This document shows, piece after piece, positions 44,920 to 54,758 of a stretch of 64,000 bases of DNA. Position numbers and translations under genes: made by a program. The stretch spans positions 1 to 64,000 of the forward strand of contig JBAOKB010000024.1 of NCBI GenBank assembly GCA_037044905.1. Reading direction: 5' to 3'. The notes beneath the pieces were generated by a model that did no database searches, had not been told where the DNA came from, and was given only the letters and a program-made list of their open reading frames with translations. Position 1 is the stretch's first letter. The number at the start of each line of letters is the position of its first letter. The stretch is from Hortaea werneckii (taxonomy: Eukaryota; Ascomycota; Dothideomycetes; Mycosphaerellales; Teratosphaeriaceae).

Positions 44920-47043
44920 TTACGAGGTCTCCATGAGACACTCATAGATGTAGATGAGGCCGAAGGCGAGGAAAGCCACGGCGCCGCCGATAGTGACTGT
45001 GAGGAAGAAGACGAGTTAGTCAAGGAAATCCTCTTTTCTAGAATGAGAATGCCGCAACAAAAGACAAAATAAAAAAAAGATAAGAATAGCAAAAAGCCGG
45101 CTTTTCAACCAGCAATGTTGCTGTCAAAGCCCGAAAGAAATGGAAGCAGCAGCCCCAAGACCCCCCAATGATGAAAAAAAAAAAAAAAAAGGCAGGCGAA
45201 AAGCCAAGGAAAACCAAAAGCTAAAGCACCAAATCCCGGAAACCCCCAAAAAAAAACAAAAAAAGGAGGAAATAAAAGAAAAAGAAAGAGAAAACTTACC
45301 AACTCTCATACTCACCCTCCCCGCCAACGCCCTCCCCCCGACAACCGCGAGACCCGTACAAACGGAATGCCCACAGATAGCGCCGAGGGTGACCCACCAG
45401 TAATCCTGGCCGGCCGCCATCGCGATGGTAGCGATCTGGCTGCGGTCGCCCCACTCGCCGAGGAAAGTCATGACGAACGTCTGGACCCAGGCGGGGCTGA
45501 GGACGAGGCTGAGGAGGTTGGTGAGGCCGGAAAGACGATCGCGGACGCTGGGGGCAGTGGCGCGGGAGGAGGGGGAGGGGGAGCGGGAGGAGGAGGTCGA
45601 GGGGGAGCGTTTTTCCGAAGAGTGGTGACGGCCGGATTCCAGGGAGTAAGGGTCGTGATGAGCGGAGGGACGATGGTGGTGAGAGGAATGTTCTTTTTCC
45701 TCGAGCTCGGCCTCGACCTCGCGCATTTCCTCGCCGACGCCGGAATCGGGGGGCATTTCGAGGCCTTCCTTGAGCAGGCGGGCGCCGAAGACGAGGAAGA
45801 GCACGGCGGCGCCGAAGGTGGTGAATTTCTTGGGCAGGAGGGTGGGGACGGCGTGGCCGAGGACGGCGGAGAGGACGGTCATGGCGACGAGGGCGGAGAG
45901 GGCGGCGGTGAAGACGAGGAGGCGGTCGTGTCGCATGGCCATCAGGGCGGCGACCAGGAAGGTCTTGTCGCCGATTTCGGAGAAGAGGATCATGGTCATG
46001 GAGAGGACGAAGGAGTGGAACCATTCGTGCCATTCCGTGTCGCCGGCGGTGCCGGGGGAGGTGATGCCGCTGGTCATGTCGCCGCCTGCTGCGGCTGCGG
46101 AAGCGGATTTGGCGTTTTTGCGAGGGTTGGTGGAGCCTTCGGTGTAGGGCATCGTGTCCTGGAGCCAGTCGTCTTGGCCATTGTTGGCGATAGGTGGTTC
46201 GCCTGCCTCGCTTGCACCGCTGCTGCTGGAACCTTTCCGTTCGGGATGAGGGATGTTGTGTGGCTTTTCCGGTAGGTCGGTCGGCTTCTCCATTCCTAGT
46301 CCGCCGGCGCCGTACTCGCCGCCTTTCTTGCCGCCTGCCTCCGCCCCATTCTCACTGTCCTTGTCTTCCTTGCTCGCGGCGGAGGTTTTCTTCTTCTCTC
46401 CCGTCTTCTCCTGGTGCTCCGCAATGCGCTCCTGCTCTTTGTGCGGCAATGGCGGGGCCTCGTTCGGTGCCTGAGGCTTCTTCTCCGGGTCGCCCTTTCG
46501 CAATCTGTCCTTGGTCTTCTCGCTGATGCCGCCTTCAGTGCCCGTCGTTCCTTTCTTGGGCGCCACTCGGCTCTCATCGTTCATGACGCCATCATTCTTC
46601 TCCGGAATGTCATCCAGCGCCCAGCCGTCGTCATTGGAAGCGTCTTTGAACTTCTCCAACGATGTCGGTCGCGGCTTCGCTGATGATGTTTTGGCAGCCC
46701 CTCCCTTTCCCTTCTTGGTGGTTTCTTCCGGGGTGGTGTCTACGAAGGGACCGGCATGCGGCTTGCCGTCCAGCCCATCTACCGGGGCATCCTCCGTTCC
46801 GACGTATGGACGGGTAGATGTGGAAGGCTTTGCATTTTGTGCGCCGTCGGCGGGTGCTGCGAACTTGGGCTTGTCGCGACCTGCCGTCTGACCCTTGGCG
46901 ACATTCAACTCCATAATCTCCTCCTTGGTGAGTTTGTTGGAGTCGCGTTTGTGAAGGCGGCCATTTTTGGGGGAGTCGAGGTCGGCGGCGGCGAGGGTGG
47001 GGAGAAGGAGGAGCAGGAGGGGGGAGGCGTGTCGGAGGCGCAT
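44920..47043 (-). CDS. gdt1: Gdt1/UPF0016-family Golgi Mn2+/Ca2+ transporter with long N-terminal extension
   Basis: Exons 45300-47043 and 44920-44996 separated by an unusually long 303-nt intron full of A/T homopolymers; 606 residues. MRLRHASPLLLLLLPTLAAAD is a signal peptide. The two hallmark motifs are E356-I-G-D-K-T and E530-W-G-D-R-S, each in the first helix of a three-helix repeat. The tiny last exon encodes the sixth helix (VTIGGAVAFLAFGLIYIYE). The family (human TMEM165, yeast Gdt1) exchanges Ca2+/Mn2+ for H+ in the Golgi, supplying Mn2+ to glycosyltransferases. Yeast Gdt1 is about 280 residues; here some 310 extra Lys/Glu/Pro-rich, probably lumenal residues precede the core, and a His/Ser-rich loop separates the repeats. 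Confidence 0.92.
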
Positions 47044-48006
47044 GTTGAGCGCGATGTCGATGGGTTGGTATGAAGGCTAGATAGATGGTGCGACGCTGCG
47101 CGCAATGGGATAGGCAAGACGAAGCCCACGGTTCCAATGGATAAATAATAGCAAGGGGATTCTTTCAATCAATGCCACGTTTGGCTGACGTACGCTCGTG
47201 GACCCAACGGCCGTGTCACGTGAGGGGTTCAATTAGGAGGATTCAATTATCTCATCGCCACCAGAAGAAGTCCAAAGTTGTTACAGTAGAAGTGAATGGT
47301 ATTAGGATAGGTAGGTCCAAGTGGGCCAGAGGGGGGAGGGGAAGACGGGCAGGGGCGAAGAAGAGAAAATGCTATAGAAAGGGATGATCATGCAAGTCCA
47401 GAGCTTCTGCAGAGCGTCCAGTACTAGCCTCACACGTCTCACTCGTCTCAGCGGACTGGATCTTGCAAGCTTTACGGATCTGGGGTTGGCTCTTCCGCCG
47501 CTTGCGCCACAGCCGCACCAATGCAACCAATGCACACCCCTACGCCTGCGCCTACGCCCGCGGCGGCAAGTCGGTGCGATGCTGTAAGTGCCAGCAAAAC
47601 GCGTGGTCTCGTGACCTGCCTCTTTCGCTAGTCAATTGCTTCTGCTCGGGTCACACATGCTGGCAATAGACATCAGGACAACTGACATCTCAAAAGCATT
47701 GACCACGTCATACGACATGTACCTCATCTGTACCTCCAGGGTATGAGGTGATTATTCACGAATGTGCACCACGCGTCGCGTGTATACAGTACCAAAATCG
47801 AAAGCAGCCTAGCGCGCCAAGACTGATCAGGCAACCCTGCTCAACCCTAGTCTGAGCTTTTCGATTCAAAACAAACCCTTTCTCTCCCATCCTACCTCAC
47901 CTGAACGCGTCGCAATACAGACCCTTCTTTCCGGCCCTGGCATACTGCAGTATTCTTGAGATAGTGGCGTGCGTGTACCTGCACTTCAGCTGCCCTGATT
48001 CATCAA
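47044..48006. other. Bidirectional promoter region, Gdt1 / telomere-binding protein
   Basis: 963 bp between divergent genes. No supported gene. Confidence 0.55.
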
Positions 48007-50911
48007 ATGGCAAAGCTGTCGTCAACCGCCCGGCCACCGAGTCGCCAGGCGAGTGCCGCGCCGAGTGACCCGCCTGCCACAGCACCACCACCAGGCAGAA
48101 CCACTCGTTCGACGCGTAGTCAAAGTCGTGAGCCCAGTATACAGCCCGCTGAAACCATTGAAGCTCCTGCACCACAAAAACGCGGTGGTAAAAAGGCGAA
48201 AGCTGCTCGACATGGTAGGTCGCCGCTCCCCTAACCCTAACCCTAAACCCTAACTCCTACCCTAACTTTTGGGGAACAACAAACGGACCCTCAAACAAGA
48301 ATGATCGGGGGTCATGATGCATATAGCTATGTCTTTGCCGCAGGCAAACACTACCGGTTGAACAATCCTTGATCGTCCTTGCTGGCAATCACGACATGTC
48401 TTTCGAACTTCAGCATACTTACACATGCATGGCTGACCCACCTTCCAGACCTAGAAACCGTCGCGGAAGACGAAGTCGACGAGGCAAAAAACCAGAAAGA
48501 TGTTGCAGCCGCCGAGGACGATGTAACAGCCGCAGACGAGAACATCGAGCGCCCACGGTCTCCTGATTCAGCTGTCTCGAGGATGACCGCAAAGACTTCC
48601 TTCTCCCAAGAAGAAATTGCCGATCTTGACCCCGACATCATGGTTGATGTGCTTCCAAATTTGGTCGCAGCTGCAGATCAGCTCTGTACCCTGTTGTTTC
48701 CGGCAGACCCCAAGCAACGTCCTGTAGTCTGGCAGGAGATCCACATCGAAGGCTCCAGACATAGAAAGCTGCTTAATAATCGGCTCTCATCGTTCATCCT
48801 GCACAAGAACAACTTCGGCAGCCGGGAGTACATCCAGCCAAGCATTGTACTGAGGGCGCTGCTGAGCGTTCAAACTATCGATCAGGTCCCCGATGGCCTT
48901 TGGAGACCAGATGATCTTCTTTATAAAATCAATCTTGCCCAGATGATGAGGACAGTCCTCGATACAGTCATTGACCCTACCGAGCTGGACGCAGAAAGGT
49001 ACGAGAGTTTTGACAAGCTAATGCAAAACTTCCCAACCGCCATTGCGGGCCTTGGCTTCAGTGCCGAAGCCATGCGCACCTGTCTGGCGTTGCAGACGCA
49101 GCTGAGCGTTGCGCGTTTGCATATCTTCCATAGCCATCCTGAGTACGACCCCACGAGCGTGGTCGATAGCGTCTTCTTCAAGCGCAATGAGGATGGCGAG
49201 TATGTCCATGCCTACCATGAAGACATGGGCTTAGACGAGCTGGACCCATCGGAATTGGAGCACTGGACTGATGAAATTAACGCTCTGGTGGCGTCGCTAA
49301 AGGCTCCCTTCCAGGACGCTAACAAAGATCTCATGGCCGCCCTCGCAGAGATCAGAGACGAGTATCCGTGGCAAAGCTTTGTCAACCAGGCCGCCGGCTT
49401 CTATGAGCTCCGCAAGGCCTACATTGACATGGCTATCAACAAAGCAGGAGGCGTAGAAGCTGTGGTCGCTTCTCTTGCCCACGAGGTCGAACGTCTAGGT
49501 TTTGACCGTTTGGCTGCCGAGAAACGACAAAGCTTTGGCAAGACCGCCGGGACTCCTAGGAAAGGCTATAAGGGCATTGCAGCTCTCAAAGCTCGTGAAC
49601 AGAGACTATCTACGCAAGCAGCTCCGAATCAGCCAGTGCAAGCTACAGCTCCAGTAGCGCCAATGATGGACCCTCGCTTGACCCAAGTCCCGGGTCCCTC
49701 AGCATTCACTCAAGATGATGGATTTGCTCCGCTTCCCGAGGATGACTATGATGGACAGCCTACAGCTCAAGAGCGCGCACAGTCGACCTTGCAACACCTA
49801 TCAGGCTTCCGAAACATGCAGATGCAGAATGCGAAACGGAAGCAGAAATCCTTTCTTGATCGCCAAGAGGGAGCCCACCGCATCGCCTGGGATGTTGAAA
49901 GTCAGCCGCTTCCTGGCGAAGCTGGCCCAGCCTCGTCAATGCCTGCTCGCTCTTCAGCATCTGGTCCCTACCATGTCGGCAATGCCCGTGGGAATAAGCG
50001 TCCCTACGACGAAGTCGATAACGACGTAGACGACTTCGACCCCACCCAAGACGAAGGATTCCAGACCGACATGCGCGACACATCCGCCGCCGACGCCCGA
50101 CGCCGCTCAGCTCCCCGCCCTGACGCTCGCCGGCCTCCGCAGTCGACCAATCGAACAGGCACAGTCGAATACGAGTACCCCGGTTCCCAGAACACCTCCC
50201 CTGCCAAACGCCAACGCAAGAACCCTGGCTCCACCCTCCCAGGCAACCTCGATCCTCTCGACCCAGAAGCCGGACCCATCCCACCCGAACAACACTACCA
50301 ACGAGCCAAGATAGCGGCGAAACAAGGCCGCATCATCGCCTCGTCCCAAAAACCACAACAGGTCCGCACGCCGTGGAGCGACGAGGAGGAGAACGCGATG
50401 GTGGACTTGATTAGACGGCACGGCGGCGAAGGGGTCAGCTATGCGGCGCTGAAGAAGTGGGATGCGGAGGAGAACGGCGGCCAGGGTATCCTGTGGCGCC
50501 GAAGCGCGGAGGATGTCCGGTTCAAGGCGCGGAATATGAAGCAGACTTTTATTTTGTAAGTTTTCCCTTCCCCTTTTCCCCCTTCCCTTCCCCTCCCCCT
50601 TTTCCTCCCCAAAACGTCATCCTGTGAGAAGGAGAGGCTGGGTAGATGGTGCGGAGGAGAGCTATCTCGTCCAGTGTGTGCGCGGAAGGCGAAAACGAGA
50701 AGTGGAAAAAAAAAGAAGAAAAAAAAAACCAAGGAAGGGAAGAAAGTCTGAGTTTTGCTAACGAATCTCGAAAATCAGGGGTCGCGTCCATCTCCCCGAG
50801 AACTGGGAACACATCGTGCTGGACAAGAAAGCCATTGAGAAGATCCATTCGCGCGGGATCAATTACCAGCAAGCCCGGATGCGGAGTGGAGGTGTGGTTG
50901 CTCCTGACTGA
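48007..50911 (+). CDS. TRF/Taz1-like telomeric repeat-binding protein
   Basis: Exons 48007-48214, 48449-50555 and 50779-50911 encode 815 residues. The N-terminus is Pro/Ser-rich and basic. An alpha-helical region at about 115-400 (IMVDVLPNLVAAADQL...YIQPSIVLRALLSVQTIDQ...) fits a TRFH-like dimerisation domain. A disordered linker follows. From Arg709 a telobox-type Myb domain is clear: TPWSDEEENAMVDLIRRHG...YAALKKWD...RSAEDVRFKARNMKQTFI, completed across the last intron by PENWEHIVLDKKAIEKI. Such proteins bind duplex TTAGGG and protect chromosome ends. The first intron (48215-48448, 234 nt) carries telomeric repeats. Its acceptor was chosen because it alone joins exon 1 in phase; a downstream start inside exon 2 is the alternative. 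The last 7 residues of the Myb core to the stop lie in exon 3. Confidence 0.85.
48229..48266. repeat. Interstitial telomeric tract (CCCTAA)n inside intron 1
   Basis: Three perfect CCCTAA units, one more after an extra A, a degenerate CTCCTA and a last CCCTAAC: TTAGGG repeats when read on the minus strand. It begins 14 nt after the 5' splice site. Confidence 0.92.
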
Positions 50912-52134
50912 CGGGTAACACAATGAGTAGATTGTCACCTGGGGCGTGAGGATCCTCGTTTTCACATTGAGGTGGGTTCTGGTGGAGATCGGTGTCGGTG
51001 TCGGCGGGGTGGGACTTTTTCTGTGTACCTGTAGGACTGCAGGATTAATTGTCACGGGCAAAGAGTGAGGTTTCACACCTGGAGGAGTCCAGAAGACCCT
51101 GTGGAAAGAGACAAGTAGTTGTAGTTACAGTAGTAGGTATTCAAAATGGAGCTAGTTCCAATCAAACAATCACTTCTTAGCCCCGCCAAATAGTGTCGAG
51201 AGACAGGATTGAGGGCTGATTCCTGTGATACGAAAGGACGATAGAACTAAGCAGCGGCAGTAGCATCCGACAAAAACCCATCACCTCTTAACGAAAACCA
51301 AAGAGACCAATTTCGCCTCGGGTTCCAATCGCAGGTGGAAGTGCGGCGAGCAAAGGAAAAGGTAGGAAGGAGGTGTGTGGGAGGGGACAAGTCAAATACT
51401 TGGCTACTTACTGGAAAAAGGAAAGGAGAGGAAGGAAAACTAAAAAACGGCATTCAAGTCTTTGGTGGTCTTTTGAATCTATTCCGCGATCTTCATCTTT
51501 CTCTCCTTTTTTTCTTTTGGCTTTTGATAGGTATCCTTTTTCCCTTACATCTTACATCTTTCCTGCTTCGGCAATTTTCTTTCAACTTGTTATCTTGAAG
51601 GGATGGGTATAAGGTGGCAATATGCGAGCTAAGAGAGTGAAAAGATCCTCTTTTTTTTTTCTTCTTTTTTTTTTTTAACATTCCTTTTCTCTCCCCTTCC
51701 CATCCCCCCTCTTCACCCCTTTCTTCCTTAAGCCTCTATATAAGACAGTAATAAAAATTCCCTCTTGTTACATCTGAGCATTTGTGAAATGGTCAAGGGG
51801 GCTCAAAAAGGGCTATGACGATAATTAAATGGGGCGACGAAAGGCCTTTCGAAGGAGAAAGGGGGACGGGGGATACAGTTCAAGGCGAAAGAGCCTGAGG
51901 AGAGAAGAATTTCAAAAGAGAGACAGCAAAACAAAGAAAGACGAAACCCTTCTCCCTTCCCCCCTTCCCCCAAAAGACTTCAAGAAAGTCGAGGAAATTA
52001 GGACGTAGCTTGTCCCCCTGAGAGCGAAGTGCATTCAAAGTGAAGTCTCGGCAGTAAAGGGGTGAAAGAGAGCTGTAATGGTCTCTTAGTATCACAAGCG
52101 CCAGAACCAAAAAAGAAAAAAAAAAAAGAAAAAG

Positions 52135-52169
52135 GAAGAAGAAGAAGAAGAAGAAGAAGAAGAAGAAGA
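52135..52169. repeat. (GAA)n microsatellite, about 11 units
   Basis: Uninterrupted GAA repeats after an A-rich run. Confidence 0.85.
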
Positions 52170-52460
52170 GAAGAGGGTGGAAGGGGGAGAAAGGAAAGAG
52201 GAAAGCACATGAAAACCAATCAATAGTTACATATCTTATTACACAAACATCGCCTGTAACAACATACATGACTTTACTACAATTGGGGAAGGCGGAGGGC
52301 GGAGGGCCAGCGTGAACTCCAATCCCTCTTCCCCCGCCTCTTTCTCTGATACTCACATACCTTATAACCCACATACTGTATTCCCCTAACCATATGACGG
52401 CTACGCCCCTACCAGCCAAAGCTCAATAGCAAGTCAGGAAGCTCCGAGGAACATCTCCGT

Positions 52461-52463
<3 letters not shown>

Positions 52464-52516
<53 letters not shown>
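52464..52516. repeat. Homopolymer (C)53
   Basis: 53 consecutive C, close to the 3' end of the mL50 gene. G-quadruplex-prone on the minus strand; exact length may be an assembly approximation. Confidence 0.8.
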
Positions 52517-52521
<5 letters not shown>

Positions 52522-52611
52522 CCCAGCCCAGTTTCCTAGATTCTGGCTTCTATTCCCTTTCTCTCCCGTCCACCTAGCTGCCGGGAAAAAAAAAAAAAAA
52601 CCTCACGAAAC

Positions 52612-53877
52612 CTACGAAATCCTAACCTCCCGGCCCCTCTTCTGCACCTCAACCTTCGCGCCTCTAAACCTCGTGCCCGTGACAGGGAGACCCCTCTGCA
52701 CGAGCTCCTCCTCAATGACTTTCCACCTGCCGACGCTCTTCTCGCGATCGATGGGCGTCTGGCGGCGGGCGTGCACGGTGACGTTCGGGGTTTGGGGGTT
52801 CGTGGCGAGTTTCTGCAGGGGTTTGGAGTGGGCGAGTTTCTTGGGGACGGAGGGGACGGCGAAGTGAGACCAGAGGTCCGCGAGGGTGGTGGAGGTGCTG
52901 AGGGCGTGGTCCGGGAGGCGGTGGGAGGTTAGTTGGAGGGTGCGTTTGAGGAGCTGTGGTTAGGGATCGGAGTCAGCATGATGTTTTTTTTTTTTTTAAA
53001 AATTTTGGCTTTCCTTTTTCGGACTTACAGCCATCTTGAGCGCGGGCTCGTGTAGGGACATATCCATCCATGCCGGTGGCAGCTTGCCATTGCCACCGTC
53101 TTCGCCTTCGGCTAGGTTGCCTTCGACGGCGTTGGTGACTTCGTTGACCAGAGTTTCCTGATCTTGGGTAGCGTTCTCAGGGAGCGTGGTCGGAATAGAC
53201 GCAAGAATAGTTCTCTCGTCTTCAGGCGTGCTAAAATGCACAGTGACGCCTCCGTCAACGCTGGCCTGTAAACGAGCGTTCCGCGTCGCTTCCCAGTTCG
53301 CAGCAGACCCGATACGAGGCCAGCATACCTGCTCGACGTCTCTGCCGGCTTTCTGTAAAGCCAGGGCTTCCACCGTCACATGATGGAGCAGCATCTGCCA
53401 CTGCGCAGCATCCAGCTGGACCCGCTTCCACGGCAGGAAGCCAACATACTGTTCCCCCTGATCGGCTCGTTCCCGTACCCACTGCTCACTCCCTATCCGC
53501 TCCAGACCATCCCATGTGGTCGATTGCACGTAATGCTTGTTAATCGAGGGATCCACAATAGCCGCGACATCCAACTCGCGGCCGAACTTGTCTACCTTCT
53601 TCTCCGGCTGGGTGCTTCCGCCGCGGTCGGCCAGCTCCTGGATCCGCTGTTTGTTCTTCTCCTCGCGGTCGGCGTCGGCCCTTCGCGACTCCTTGCTGCC
53701 AAAGAAGTAGTTGGACATGCGCTTATGCCATGGCTCGTCGGCGAGGACGGGGCGCGAGGTGTGGAATTGGCGGGCGGCTTGGGCGCGGCATGCTCTGCAG
53801 ACGTAGGATGGGGCGGTGGTGGTTGATGCAGGATTGGCGAGGCGAAGCGCGTGTTCCGCCGTACGTACTGAGCGCAT
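52612..53877 (-). CDS. Mitochondrial large ribosomal subunit protein mL50-like
   Basis: Exons 53029-53877 and 52612-52953, 75-nt intron, 396 residues. The N-terminus is a mitochondrial presequence (Arg/Ser/Ala-rich, no acid residues until past 60 apart from one Glu, QFHTSRPVLAD a likely cleavage region). The middle has WDGLERIGSEQWVRERADQGEQYVGFLPWKRV, and the C-terminal domain ends VHARRQTPIDREKSVGRWKVIEEELVQRGLPVTG, which I take as the fungal mL50 signature. It would be a structural part of the mitochondrial 54S subunit. Assignment to mL50 rather than another fungal mitoribosomal protein is moderately sure. Confidence 0.75.
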
Positions 53878-54758
53878 TGTGGAGGGGTTTATAGAGAATG
53901 GGTAGTTGGGAATGTTGTCCTGGTAAAGTCTCGCCTACCGTATACACTGTGATGCCTCACCTCCGGCCGTGTCCAAACTTCTCCGCAGTTGCTGGACTGG
54001 AGCTGCTGCTGAAAGCCTTAGGCATCCGATCCAACCTACTACCTACCTAGGTAGGTATCCCGACTCGTCTCCAACACCACACACACAGAATACAACATTG
54101 ACATGGACGCCGTTTGATGCCTCGATGGTAATCTATCTAGGCACTTGTAACGTCTCTGTGGAGTGACGCCATCTTCCCATATTCTTTGCCGTTGAAGCAT
54201 TAGGTACAGTACAAGGACGGACCATCTCTATCTCCCGCATCTCCGCTCAGTCATTAGGTACTACCGCCACGCCGCTATACAACGCCCGATGGCGAGATAC
54301 TGCCGGCAATCAAGTGGCGAATGTATTGCCATTGTAGCCCATTACACTCGTTGAAGTCAATAGCCCCCCGACGAAAAGAGACGCCGATTCCACGTCTTCT
54401 CCGCCCGTATCTCCAACGATGGAATACACTACCTTCACTGGGGTTGCAAATCAGTATATGGAGGCAAAGACAGCCTCCTCCACTCCTCCCTCATAGCCCT
54501 GTATTAAAAACGATAAAACAATCAACTGAGAGGGGAATAAAGTAATTTTTTTTTGAAAAAAAAAAAAAAAGAGGAAGGAAAGAGCCTTCTCTAGTACATT
54601 TACTCCCTCCCTTTCTTCTCTTCCGTCCTTCTTCTCTTCATCTATTTGATTCTCGTTGGTCACTACCTCGTCAATTCATATCGCATGAAGGACTCCATCC
54701 ATGATCCGTCGGAAGGCTAGCATTGCGTACCTCTTAACGAAGACCTCAGACCAGACTT
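53878..54758. other. Intergenic, no gene seen
   Basis: Upstream of mL50, downstream of the beta-galactosidase. Contains CCTACCTAGGTAGG (54040-54060 area) and an A/T run near 54545-54570. No gene. Confidence 0.5.

Larger units (their letters stand above)
50912..52611. other. Convergent low-complexity region, no gene
   Basis: Between the telomere protein and mL50. Rich in A, T and GAA runs and the 53-base C tract. The minus-strand frames through it are made of homopolymer translation and are not genes. Confidence 0.55.

Noticed and set aside
45367..46275. Gly/Glu/Asp-rich plus-strand frame of 302 codons
   Set aside because: Antisense to Gdt1; low-complexity mirror of its codon pattern.
48341..48356. 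A middle exon in intron 1 of the telomere protein (acceptor at ...GCCGCAG)
   Set aside because: Using it forces a stop or wrong phase before the next exon; the single 234-nt intron is the only in-frame solution found.
51880..52419. 179-codon minus frame with a poly-Phe/Leu stretch
   Set aside because: Created by translation of the A-rich and GAA repeats; no start context or homology signal.
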